This document shows, piece after piece, positions 8,965 through 17,247 of a DNA stretch of 64,000 bases (position 1 is the stretch's first letter; each line of letters starts with the position of its first letter). Source of the stretch: JASSUD01 sp031963415 (lineage in GTDB: Bacteria > Pseudomonadota > Gammaproteobacteria > Burkholderiales > Burkholderiaceae); assembly GCA_031963415.1 (NCBI GenBank), contig JASSUI010000002.1:1-64000 (forward strand). Reading direction: 5' to 3'. The position numbers and the translations under genes are program-made. The notes below the pieces were generated by a model. The model saw nothing but the letters and a program-made list of their open reading frames with translations, was not told the DNA's origin and did no database searches.

Positions 8965-9210
8965 TTAATTAAAACCTCCATTATTAGTGCGTTCCCCTTT
9001 CGGGGTCGGGCTTTCGCGCTGCGCGTCGAGCCCGTCTACGCCAGTCTCGCTCCTTCGGGCTTCAATCCCTAACGCACGCGCCTTTGGCGCTTCAAAAACA
9101 TTAGTCAGCCTACGGCCCTGTCGGGCCTTCGGATAGGCGCTCGCCGCGCGGCTTTTTGCATCGGTGGGTTGTTGTTTTTCATTTTTCTTTCTCCGTCTAC
9201 CTGAGCTCAT
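8965..9210 (-). CDS. Small basic protein, GC-rich
   Basis: 81 residues from ATG 9210. A longer upstream frame runs through the inverted repeat and is not needed. The product starts SSGRRRKKNEKQQPTDAKSR and is Arg/Lys-rich throughout, with APKARALGIEARRSETGVDG. GC content and codon use differ sharply from the AT-rich neighbours, and the DNA is full of short hairpins. From memory, similar small frames recur in plasmid and mobile-element mobilisation regions of proteobacteria, but I cannot name the family. Its first 12 codons lie inside the 81-bp inverted repeat and are duplicated divergently at 9373. Confidence 0.5.
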   Translation of the reverse strand: MSSGRRRKKNEKQQPTDAKSRAASAYPKARQGRRLTNVFEAPKARALGIEARRSETGVDGLDAQRESPTPKGERTNNGGFN

Positions 9211-9409
9211 CGCTTTACGTGCAAAGTTAGCCCACCCCTTGGGAGACTGCAAGGGCCGCCTTCGGCTGAAATGCTCACCCGTTCGGTGCTCGCCTACGGC
9301 TGTGCTCCGCCTGCGGCCTCCGCTTTCTCCCTTGCAGTCTCCCAAGGGGTGGGCTAACAAAAACGCACAGCGATGAGCTCAGGTAGACGGAGAAAGAAAA
9401 ACGAAAAAG
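9175..9409. repeat. 81-bp inverted repeat with 73-base spacer
   Basis: Left arm 9175-9255 and right arm 9329-9409 are near-perfect reverse complements (for example CCTTGGGAGACTGCAAGGG and its complement). Mismatches cluster around CTTTACGTGCAAAG on the left versus the right-arm equivalent. Both arms contain an ATG reading outward with the same first 12 residues, MSSGRRRKKNEK. The spacer is GC-rich and hairpin-prone. The structure could be a recombination or inversion site or a large cruciform. Confidence 0.85.
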
Positions 9410-9510
9410 GAAAACAAATGACCACCCCACCTCAACAAAAAAATTTTTTACTTCCAGCTCGGAATCTTGGCATCCGGAGATTTTTTAAAAACTTTTTACA
9501 GGAATATTGA
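9373..9510 (+). CDS. 45-residue hybrid small frame
   Basis: It begins MSSGRRRKKNEKGK with the codons copied in the right arm of the inverted repeat, then runs into unrelated sequence (MTTPPQQKNFLLPARNLG) and stops at 9508-9510. Three bases later the next gene's ATG begins, so translation of the two may be coupled. It looks like a duplicated gene start fused to foreign DNA. Confidence 0.4.
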   Translation: MSSGRRRKKNEKGKQMTTPPQQKNFLLPARNLGIRRFFKNFLQEY

Positions 9511-9513
9511 AAA

Positions 9514-10176
9514 ATGCTAGAAAAGATGAAAATAGATGATAACTTTATTGGCTTGGTCTCTTGCGATGAAATAAAAGAAATCTTAAAGAAGAAAGACGAA
9601 GCATTAGAGATTGCAGACAGCGGAATGTATATAATTGGGTTGTCAAACAATATTGATAATAAAATTAATATAAGTAAAAATCATTGTGGCATAAACAAAG
9701 AATTGGATTTTATTAGGTCTCTAAATAGAGGTCTAATGATGTCTTATTTAAAGTCATATTGGAATGAAAGAGTATGGCAACTTATCGCAGAAAAATATGG
9801 AATATATACATTTATGGATGAAAAAACGTTAAGGTTATGGGCTGCTAAAGTAACTTATAATCACCTTCCAGAACCTACTATTGAGAATGTGAAAAAGGAA
9901 TTTAAATGGCATTTTTCAAATATAAAAACAATGATTGAAGATAATGTGACTGATTTGCAGAGCTGTTTTAAATTTATTTGTCAATATCCATATGAAATAG
10001 TTGTTAAATATTTAATTTGTGAAAATCCTTTTTATGATGGTAATTTTGATAAAGAAAAAGAATATATTGATAATAAATGCATATCAAATATACATAAATT
10101 ATTAAAGGCGTGTTGCATGTTGAATAATGATTTTGATGCATTAAAAAAAGTGTCACATAGAAAATTAGTTAGATAA
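9514..10176 (+). CDS. Hypothetical AT-rich orphan protein
   Basis: 220 residues, strongly AT-rich and Lys/Ile/Asn-rich, unlike the GC-rich DNA immediately before it. No known motif or membrane segment is evident. It contains WNERVWQLIAEKYGIYTFMD and a Cys-rich stretch near the end (KACCMLNND). The coding sequence probably once continued into the frame at 10193, since the +1 frame after KKVSHRKLV reads DKIYKSGLNEWRCKYFDLCI without a stop. The base composition suggests recent transfer. No function can be offered. Confidence 0.55.
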   Translation: MLEKMKIDDNFIGLVSCDEIKEILKKKDEALEIADSGMYIIGLSNNIDNKINISKNHCGINKELDFIRSLNRGLMMSYLKSYWNERVWQLIAEKYGIYTFMDEKTLRLWAAKVTYNHLPEPTIENVKKEFKWHFSNIKTMIEDNVTDLQSCFKFICQYPYEIVVKYLICENPFYDGNFDKEKEYIDNKCISNIHKLLKACCMLNNDFDALKKVSHRKLVR

Positions 10177-10387
10177 AATTTATAAATCTGGATTGAATGA
10201 ATGGAGATGTAAATATTTTGATCTTTGTATAAAGCAAGATATAGGCTATATATATATTAAAGACAAAATTATTTTAAAAAGAATAACAAATATAATGCAG
10301 AATAAAATATTTTATGATAGTGAATTTTGTCTTGAAAATGTCACAATTTATGAAGAAGAGGATGAATATGAAGATGAAGTGCCATAA
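10177..10387 (+). pseudogene. Probable frameshifted C-terminus of the preceding gene
   Basis: An AT-rich frame open from about 10170, with a TTG at 10193 as its first possible start. It encodes NEWRCKYFDLCIKQDIGY and an acidic tail, EEEDEYEDEVP. It has the same composition as the 220-residue gene and is offset +1 from it, so I read it as that gene's tail after a one-base indel near the repeated TTAGTTAGA. It could also be a separate small gene. Confidence 0.4.
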
Positions 10388-10402
10388 ATAATTAAATATC
10401 TA

Positions 10403-10443
10403 AAAGTTAGGTTGGCTATTAAGCTAGCCTAACTTAGATTTTC
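10403..10443 (+). terminator. Intrinsic terminator after the AT-rich gene
   Basis: AAGTTAGG with the following bases pairs with AGCTAGCCTAACTT to form a stem of about 14 bp with two wobble pairs and an ATTA loop. ATTTTCC follows. It separates the orphan gene from the mobilisation genes. Confidence 0.6.
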
Positions 10444-10489
10444 CATATCATAAATATTTCATCCACTCATGCCAAGAAATAATGTATAA

Positions 10490-10671
10490 ACAATTTTATT
10501 ATATATGCAGGGCTAGCCCCGCACCCCTAAAAAACGTTCACACACCACGCAACAAACTTTGCAGCCGTGAAACCCAATATTGATAAGCTTTCTAGCTGTC
10601 AGACACATAAATAACTCGTGTCAGACACATATACATGATTAAATTGCTGAACTCCTGATGAGATATAGAAT
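10490..10671. promoter_or_regulatory. Candidate oriT / RHH-protein operator region
   Basis: This non-coding stretch before the RHH gene holds a palindrome GGGCTAGCCC (10510-10519) with a GC-rich tail. It also has two copies of TGTCAGACACATA at 10597-10609 and 10619-10631, exactly 22 bp (two helical turns) apart. The second copy forms GTGTC-A-GACAC. Such paired sites fit binding of the RHH accessory protein encoded next to them and an origin of transfer. The nic site is not identified. Confidence 0.45.
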
Positions 10672-11040
10672 ATGCTGAGAAAAAAAAGTAAACGAGTGAC
10701 GATTCGCTTTGATGAAGAGGAGCGCGAATTTTATGCTAATGAAGCACAGTCTAAGAGACAAAATATATCTGAGTATATTCGTCATTTGATTGTGCTTGGG
10801 GAGCTTTATGTTAATGCAAAGGAAATTCGAGAAGATTTTAAATATACGGCTGCTGAGATTCAGAAAAATTGGGAAAATATACAGGCTGTTATCCCTGATG
10901 AAGTGGTGCTATCTCTTTTTACTGTTGAGGAATTGCTTAAAAAGGTAGTAGCAGGCAAGAATATACAAACCTACTATGAAGCACAAAATAACGCGCAAAG
11001 CAGATTGGAGCGAGTCAAAGATACGTTAGCAGTAAAATAA
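10672..11040 (+). CDS. Ribbon-helix-helix protein, likely relaxosome accessory (MobC/TraJ-type)
   Basis: 122 residues. The N-terminus KKSKRVTIRFDEEEREFYAN followed by RQNISEYIRHLI is the beta-strand/helix/helix pattern of RHH DNA-binding proteins used as mobilisation accessory factors. The rest is a helical, probably coiled-coil tail. It would bind the repeated TGTCAGACACATA sites just upstream and help TraI act at oriT. The position upstream of traD and traI supports this. It could alternatively be only a transcriptional regulator. Confidence 0.65.
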   Translation: MLRKKSKRVTIRFDEEEREFYANEAQSKRQNISEYIRHLIVLGELYVNAKEIREDFKYTAAEIQKNWENIQAVIPDEVVLSLFTVEELLKKVVAGKNIQTYYEAQNNAQSRLERVKDTLAVK

Positions 11041-11087
11041 CAGAGGCATCTATAGAACCAATTTCATTATAAATACAACCAATTATG

Positions 11088-12209
11088 TCAAAATTTAAAT
11101 TCGATAAGTTCACCGGTTTCATTTTCAATTTCAATAGAATTAACTGGTTTTTCCTGTAAATTGATGTTTTGTAAGTAAATATGTTCAATTTTCGTTTTTG
11201 ATAATTTTAATTTATTGAATAAAAGATTTGCGCCCTCCGATTTAATGTCATTGTCACTTAAATTTAAATATTTTAAGTCCTTAGGTAAGGAATCTATAAT
11301 ATACGGTATGCCTTCGTCGCTAATTCCTATTTTTCGTAAATGTAAGTTATAAATTTTGGTAAGCTGGAGAAATTTGGCTAAATCTGGTGCATATTTATCT
11401 CGCACCCTATTTTCGCTTAAATTTAAAGTGTTAATCTTTCTGCCTGATAAAGCTTTTATAAGATTGTCGATAGCCGAAGAGCTATGAATATTGCTTCTCT
11501 TTAAACTTAAATAATTAATATTCGACAGATTTTTATTATTATCTAGGATAACCTTTAATTTATCAAAAAACATAGAGATGTTGCAGGCAAAAGTGCTATC
11601 AGCAATGATGCAAAGATTCTGTATATTTTTTTTACATTCTAATAAATGTAGTACTCCAAGGCTTGCATCGACTCCTTTTTTATGGAAGTCAATATAGAAA
11701 TTTTTGGAATTCTTCAGTGAAATGCCCCACACGTAGTAATAATAATATCCAATTTTATCTAATTCATAACCTTCATACGTTCGATTGGCATATTTTATAA
11801 GCAATTTAATACGGATTTTTATATTCGCTTTAATATTTTTATGTCTTGTTTCATTATTCATGTCATCTTCTAATCTTTTAATATTTTTGAGAAGAGAAAT
11901 ATCTTTTTCTGCACATTTTAAAAATTCAAATGGAAGTTTTTTAAAGAAATCTATCACGCTTTCGTAAAATGCCTTATTTATAAATCGTAATGCATACAGG
12001 TTATGTATAGATTTTATAGATTCATAAGGAGTCGCGAAATAATAAAGAATCTTCTCTATCAATTCTGGCGGTAAAGGTGGCGCTGATTGAAAATGATGCG
12101 TTGTGCTTTGTTCTAAAGTATTTATTTCTCTATCTGCTGATGAGCCTGAATGATGAGCAAGCTGCAAAGCAGAACATTTTGATGATGAATGAATAGCAGT
12201 GGGAAGCAT
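11088..12209 (-). CDS. F-box-like plus leucine-rich-repeat protein, candidate effector
   Basis: 373 residues. Residues about 45-90 contain PPLPPELIEKILYYFATP and then LYALRFINKAFYESVI, which match the F-box pattern LPxEllxxIl...vcxxw that recruits host SKP1. The C-terminal 130 residues hold LRR-type repeats (INTLNLSENRVRD, LHLRKIGISDEGIPYI, LKYLNLSDNDIKSEGA). F-box/LRR proteins are substrate adaptors of eukaryotic SCF ubiquitin ligases and are used as secreted effectors by intracellular bacteria. There is no signal peptide. The gene is AT-rich and lies alone between the RHH gene and traD, so it is cargo. The F-box call is by eye and moderate; the LRR call is firm. Confidence 0.65.
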   Translation of the reverse strand: MLPTAIHSSSKCSALQLAHHSGSSADREINTLEQSTTHHFQSAPPLPPELIEKILYYFATPYESIKSIHNLYALRFINKAFYESVIDFFKKLPFEFLKCAEKDISLLKNIKRLEDDMNNETRHKNIKANIKIRIKLLIKYANRTYEGYELDKIGYYYYYVWGISLKNSKNFYIDFHKKGVDASLGVLHLLECKKNIQNLCIIADSTFACNISMFFDKLKVILDNNKNLSNINYLSLKRSNIHSSSAIDNLIKALSGRKINTLNLSENRVRDKYAPDLAKFLQLTKIYNLHLRKIGISDEGIPYIIDSLPKDLKYLNLSDNDIKSEGANLLFNKLKLSKTKIEHIYLQNINLQEKPVNSIEIENETGELIEFKF

Positions 12210-12356
12210 AACTAACCTTGTTTTTGATGCGCTACCATGTGATTAAAATTAATGGTAAAGAGGCGTTATGTCTGTGTATATAAGTTCTTTTAACCAATTC
12301 TGATGCTAATATAAAAGTCAACCATTACATAAACCAAAAAAACCAAGGAAAAGAGC

Positions 12357-14111
12357 GTGACCAAGCGTGGTGGTAGGGGAAATATAGTTAGCTTTTCGCG
12401 AGGTATTGAATTATGGCTTAATCAAGCACACCTTTTTCTCGCAGCATTTAGGGCCATTTTGATTATTGCTGTGTTATCAGGTATAGCGACTATCGGTGTG
12501 TATTCCTGGAAGACCATTACGTCTAATGAGCAATATGCAGTAGAGCGCCATGTACTTGCGCAGGTATTAGATACATTGCCTATGGCGGTAAATAAAATCG
12601 ATTTAAATGTAAATGGACGCCTTTATCAGCTAGAAGCAAAAAAAGTTATTCATTTGACTGAGCCGGCAATTACTGAAGTGCTGCAAAAACTTCAAAGGGC
12701 TTGTATATGGGGGCTGGCCGTAGCACTAGGTGCGGGATTTTTAGTGACTTTCTTTGGATGGCGCTATGGCAAGAAAAAAATGGAGGACACCTTATTACGC
12801 GGGGCGCAACTCGTTAAAGGTGAAGAGTTATCACGCTTAATACATTCTCGCGCTGATGCAAGCGCTTATCGGATTGTGAATGTTTCTATGCGCCGAGGCT
12901 CTGAGATTCTGCATATCTTATTTTGTGGTGCGCAGGGTGCTGGCAAATCCCAACAATTTTTTGCATTAATAAAGCAAATACGCGCACGTAATAAGCGCAT
13001 GATTATTTATGACCCAAGCGGAGAATATACCCAGGCGTTTTATCGTGAAGGTATAGATATTTTGATGAACCCGCTCGATGCGAGAAGCCCGAATTGGAAT
13101 ATCTGGAACGAAATTGAGAGAAGCTACCACTTTGACAATATCGCCAACGGATTGATTCCTGATCCTGCTGAGGCCGACCCCTTTTGGGCGAAAGCGGGAC
13201 GCATGGTACTTAAAGAAGCTTTTCAGGTATTAGGTGAAGAAGGAAAACGAACCAACCGAGATTTATATCGAGCGATTGCCAATAGCAATTTACAGGAAAT
13301 GTACACGTTATTGAAAGGGACACCAGGGGCAACGTATGTTGACCCGCTCACCGAGCGTACAGGTATGTCCATTAAGATGACCGTACAAAATCAATTAGAC
13401 TCCATTCGCTTTTTGCACGATGAAGGCGAGCCTTTTTCCATTCGGAAATGGATACAGGAAGAAAGCGATACTTGTATGTTTATCACGGCTCGTGAATCCA
13501 TGCGTGATGCGTTAAAACCCGTGCTATCGCTGTGGATAGACATCGCGATTAAAGCGGTGCTGGATTTAGAACCTATTCATCGAGAGCGCCTTTGGTTCTG
13601 CATTGATGAGGTTCCTACCCTGCAAAAGCTAGATATTATGGCTTTGGCTGTGACGAATACACGAAAATATGGCCTATGTTTAGCGTTGGGTGTACAAGAC
13701 TTTCCGCGTTTTTATGCCATTTATGGACATGATCTGGCTAAAAGCATTATTTCAGGCTGTCAAACAAAACTGTTATTGCGCGTAACGGATGGGGACATTG
13801 CTAAGATGATGTCGAAGCTTATGGGAGAGGCCGAGATAGAAGAAAAAGATGAAACCACGAGCTACGGCCCTCACTCTCACCGCAATAGCACAAGTGTAAC
13901 TACTCGACGCACTATCAAGCAGCTTGTGCTGTCCTCGGAAATTTTAATGCTACCGGATATGACCGGCTATTTGGTGGTGCCTGGCGATTATCCAATTGCT
14001 AAGGTGAGTTACCAGTATGTGCCGACACCGAAAATAGCAGAAGGGTTTGTCGAGCGTGCTGAATTTAATATAACTTTTGAACCTCTACTTGCTGCGCCAT
14101 CTGACGCTTAA
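12357..14111 (+). CDS. traD: Type IV coupling protein TraD
   Basis: 584 residues from a GTG preceded by AAGGA. Two N-terminal membrane segments (about residues 28-50 and 118-138) flank a small periplasmic part. The cytosolic ATPase has Walker A GAQGAGKSQQF near residue 195, YDPSGEYTQAFY, and Walker B LWFCIDEVPTL near 412. VQDFPRFYAIYGHDLAKSI is typical of TraD/TrwB. It couples the relaxosome to a type IV secretion channel and pumps DNA. traI follows after 40 bases, so they form one operon. No mating-pair genes are in the window, so the channel must be encoded elsewhere or supplied in trans. The gene is full length and looks functional. Confidence 0.92.
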   Translation: MTKRGGRGNIVSFSRGIELWLNQAHLFLAAFRAILIIAVLSGIATIGVYSWKTITSNEQYAVERHVLAQVLDTLPMAVNKIDLNVNGRLYQLEAKKVIHLTEPAITEVLQKLQRACIWGLAVALGAGFLVTFFGWRYGKKKMEDTLLRGAQLVKGEELSRLIHSRADASAYRIVNVSMRRGSEILHILFCGAQGAGKSQQFFALIKQIRARNKRMIIYDPSGEYTQAFYREGIDILMNPLDARSPNWNIWNEIERSYHFDNIANGLIPDPAEADPFWAKAGRMVLKEAFQVLGEEGKRTNRDLYRAIANSNLQEMYTLLKGTPGATYVDPLTERTGMSIKMTVQNQLDSIRFLHDEGEPFSIRKWIQEESDTCMFITARESMRDALKPVLSLWIDIAIKAVLDLEPIHRERLWFCIDEVPTLQKLDIMALAVTNTRKYGLCLALGVQDFPRFYAIYGHDLAKSIISGCQTKLLLRVTDGDIAKMMSKLMGEAEIEEKDETTSYGPHSHRNSTSVTTRRTIKQLVLSSEILMLPDMTGYLVVPGDYPIAKVSYQYVPTPKIAEGFVERAEFNITFEPLLAAPSDA

Positions 14112-14151
14112 CCAATAGATATAAAAATACTAGTCGTGGGGTACATAAAAC

Positions 14152-16980
14152 ATGATTAGCCTGAACAACGTGGGAAGTGCAGGGCAGGCGTTACATTATT
14201 TCTCCAAAGATAATTACTACACAAAACAGGATGGCTTAGAACATTCGGCATGGTTTGGCAAAGGGGCTACGCGATTGGGTTTAGCGGGACAAATCGAGCA
14301 GCGTACTTTCCTTAATCTCTTGCGCGGCAAAATAGGCAATCAACAATTAGGAAGATGGGTCAGAAATCCAGAAACCGGAAAGAAAGAACACCAACACCGC
14401 CCAGGTATTGACGTGACCTTTTCTGCGCCTAAGAGCGTGTCGATTTTGGCAGAAGTCTATGGACAGCAGGATGTACGAGAAGCCCACGAAGCGGCTGTTA
14501 AAGAAGCACTGACTTATATAGAAAAGAATCTGGCTGCAACGCGCATTACTCAGAATGGAGAAACGCAAGTAATCAAGACCGGCAATACGGCGGTCAGTTT
14601 GTTTCGCCACAATACCAGCCGAGATTTAGACCCCCAAACGCATACGCACGCCGTCATCATGAATGCCACGGTATGCAAGGACGGACAATGGCGCTCCTTG
14701 ATAAATGATGATATTTATCGTTCACAACGTGTTATTGGCGCGATCTATACCTCTGCACTCGCAGAGAAACTACAAGCACTAGGTTATGCGTTAGAACGCA
14801 CGGATGCGCGGGGCAATTTTGAAATTGCCGGTTTTACCTCTGAGCAACTTGCGCACTTTTCTCAAAGACGGGCAGAGATCACAGCTGCATTAGAAGCAAA
14901 GGGCATTGCTATCCAAGAAGCGAGTGCCCAACAAAAAGAAGACGCCACGCTTAAAACCCGTTCCCATAAAAAATCGGTAGAGCATGATGCATTACTTGCA
15001 GCATGGCGAGCACGTGCAAAAAATATGGGGATCGACTTTCAAGCTATCGAAGACAAAGCCCAATCCAATCAAAAAGAGCAGGTCTCCCCCCGTGATAACC
15101 ATTTGACTGGCTTGCAGGCGATGCAATTCGCTGTGGCGCACTTAGGGGAGCGCGAAGCCGTGCTTTCGCATGATGATTTGCTGCAAACGGCTATTGAACA
15201 CAGCATTACACGGGTGCCTCAAGAGGAAGTACAGAAAGCTTTTGCACACTTAGAGAAAATCGGAGAGCTAGTAAAGCTACCTAACGGCCAATACACCACC
15301 AAACGCATGTTCCGCAGTGAAAAGCGTACTCTTGATCAAATACGTGCACAAAAAGGACAAGTACCGCACATCATGACTGCAAAAGCCGTAACAAGACGGA
15401 TTGCATTGGCCGAGCAGCAGCAACATATCACCTATACACCAGGCCAAAAGGAAGCCATTCGTCAAACCATGGCAACACAAGATCGGTATGTCGCTATACA
15501 GGGTTTAGCAGGGACAGGCAAAACCACCATGTTAAGCACCTTGCGGGAAATGGCGATAGAGCAAGGCTATACCGTGCGCGGTATGGCTCCTACCGGCGCA
15601 GCGAGTAAAGCTTTGGCGCTATCCACTAAGATCCATGCGGATACGGTCTCGATGTTCCTCATTCTCGAGAAAAGGCTGCAAAAGGATGTGGACTTTGTGA
15701 AGCAACATGCACCTGATTTTGTGCGCAAAAGTGAATTGTGGATTGTCGATGAAAGCTCTTTCCTCTCGCAATATCAAAAAGAAGAGATCGATACGTTGGC
15801 ACTAAAAGCAGGAGCCAGAGTCGTGTATGTGGGTGATATGTTGCAACTCCAAGCCGTAGAGGCTGGCAAACCTTTTGAACTCGCGCAAAAAAACGGGATC
15901 GAAACGGCCTATATGACAGAAATAAGCCGACAGAAAACCAATGATTTAAAGCGAATGGTAGATATTGTAGTGGGTCGAGATCAATTACCTAAAGGCCAAC
16001 GTTTAACCCAAGTGGAATTGAATCGTAATGGACATGCTTTTGCTTATATGAATAAAGTAGGGATGGTGTATGAGGAGCAAGACAATTTAATAGGGGCAGT
16101 CGCTGGGAGTTATCTCAACTTGGATCCAGCAAAACGAGAGCGCACCATCATATTTACCGCCTTTAATCAGGATAGGGTAGATATAAATAACGGGATACGC
16201 GCAGGGTTAAGAGAATTGGGGGAATTATCGTCGCGTGAAGAGGCATGCAAAATCCTGGTCTCCAAAGGCTGGACACGCGCTAAGATAAAAGAAGCCCAAT
16301 ATTACGTAAATGGGGATGTGGTGCGTTTTGGGCGTGCTTATAAAAGTATGCATATTCAAAAAGGCGACTATGCACGAGTAGTTGCTGTAAACAAAACGAG
16401 GGGTACGATTTCTCTGCAAAGGGCTGATGGTGAAAAGCTGACTTGGACGCCTCAAAAGCATAATAAAGTTGAAGTATATGAGTCAGAGAACCGCGCTCTT
16501 GCGGCAGGGGATTTAATCCGTTTTACCCGCAATGGAGAGCTATTTAAAAATGGGGAAGTAGCGCGGGTAAAAAGTATAACGGCCCAAAAAGCATCTCTAG
16601 AGCTTGGTAAAGATACAGGCTCCGCTTTATATGAAGTCAATCTTTCGCAGCACCGTCATTGGGATCATGCGTATGCCGTTACCATTCACAGTGCGCAGGG
16701 AAGTACGCAAGAGCGAGCCATTTTCCATATTGATATTAAAAAAGGTATCGGAGACTCGGAAAAGGCAGAATTGAGGCAAATCGCAAAAATATTTGGCAGA
16801 CGTAGCTTTTATGTGGGTGCGACACGCGCAAGCCATGCGTTAAAGATTTACACGAATAATAAAGAAAAAGCGGCGCAAGTGATCTGTGCTGATCAAGATA
16901 AAACAAGTGTCGTAGAGACTACCCAAAACCATGAGAAAAATCGGCCTTCTCTGGGAAAACAGCATGGATTGAATAAATAG
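14152..16980 (+). CDS. traI: MobF conjugative relaxase-helicase TraI
   Basis: 942 residues. The TrwC/TraI relaxase domain has catalytic-type tyrosines in YFSKDNYYTKQDG (residues 16-28), FSAPKSVSILAEVYG, and the metal-binding HUH signature DLDPQTHTHAVIMN near residues 157-170. A RecD-like helicase follows, with Walker A GLAGTGKTTM near 452, Walker B LWIVDESSFLS near 529 and a C-terminal YAVTIHSAQGST motif. The enzyme nicks oriT, stays covalently bound to the 5' end and unwinds the transferred strand. Its length is within the usual MobF range. It is cotranscribed with traD. Codons and motifs look intact. Confidence 0.94.
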   Translation: MISLNNVGSAGQALHYFSKDNYYTKQDGLEHSAWFGKGATRLGLAGQIEQRTFLNLLRGKIGNQQLGRWVRNPETGKKEHQHRPGIDVTFSAPKSVSILAEVYGQQDVREAHEAAVKEALTYIEKNLAATRITQNGETQVIKTGNTAVSLFRHNTSRDLDPQTHTHAVIMNATVCKDGQWRSLINDDIYRSQRVIGAIYTSALAEKLQALGYALERTDARGNFEIAGFTSEQLAHFSQRRAEITAALEAKGIAIQEASAQQKEDATLKTRSHKKSVEHDALLAAWRARAKNMGIDFQAIEDKAQSNQKEQVSPRDNHLTGLQAMQFAVAHLGEREAVLSHDDLLQTAIEHSITRVPQEEVQKAFAHLEKIGELVKLPNGQYTTKRMFRSEKRTLDQIRAQKGQVPHIMTAKAVTRRIALAEQQQHITYTPGQKEAIRQTMATQDRYVAIQGLAGTGKTTMLSTLREMAIEQGYTVRGMAPTGAASKALALSTKIHADTVSMFLILEKRLQKDVDFVKQHAPDFVRKSELWIVDESSFLSQYQKEEIDTLALKAGARVVYVGDMLQLQAVEAGKPFELAQKNGIETAYMTEISRQKTNDLKRMVDIVVGRDQLPKGQRLTQVELNRNGHAFAYMNKVGMVYEEQDNLIGAVAGSYLNLDPAKRERTIIFTAFNQDRVDINNGIRAGLRELGELSSREEACKILVSKGWTRAKIKEAQYYVNGDVVRFGRAYKSMHIQKGDYARVVAVNKTRGTISLQRADGEKLTWTPQKHNKVEVYESENRALAAGDLIRFTRNGELFKNGEVARVKSITAQKASLELGKDTGSALYEVNLSQHRHWDHAYAVTIHSAQGSTQERAIFHIDIKKGIGDSEKAELRQIAKIFGRRSFYVGATRASHALKIYTNNKEKAAQVICADQDKTSVVETTQNHEKNRPSLGKQHGLNK

Positions 16981-17011
16981 AAGGCTGATTTTTCTCTACA
17001 CATAGTAATCG

Positions 17012-17103
17012 TTAACGCCACCACCGTTCGGCTAAAATTTCCCCGCATTCTTTGGCGATATGTTCTGCCATATGGATATATAGCACCAGGGACGACAGTA
17101 TCG
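17012..17103 (-). pseudogene. 3' remnant of an unidentified gene
   Basis: Read on the minus strand from the IS256 remnant, an open frame encodes LVLYIHMAEHIAKECGEILA and ERWWR before TAA (17014-17012). It looks like the C-terminus of a real protein whose remainder was lost when the neighbouring insertion sequence arrived. It converges on traI. The family is unknown. Confidence 0.35.
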
Positions 17104-17247
17104 CTGTGAATATCGAGTGCGGATTTGACAGGTCTACTCCCTCTAAAAATTTATCTCATATCGCTTGGTCTATCTTTGTCATATGCTTACTTTTTGATTA
17201 CCTTCGTTATCATATGACTTCTTGCACACAAAATTCCTGACACCTTC
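17104..17247 (-). mobile_element. Remnant of an IS256-family right end
   Basis: It is nearly identical to 45143-45286, the transposase-start end of the intact IS256-family element. It keeps the outer inverted repeat and about 26 codons of transposase, one of which is changed from TTA to TGA. The rest of the element is missing. Its outer end abuts the truncated NACHT gene A, so it marks the event that removed that gene's 3' part. Confidence 0.85.

Noticed and set aside
8965..9360. 131-residue version of the small basic protein
   Set aside because: The first 50 codons lie in the inverted repeat and its spacer; the duplicated ATG at 9210 is the better start.
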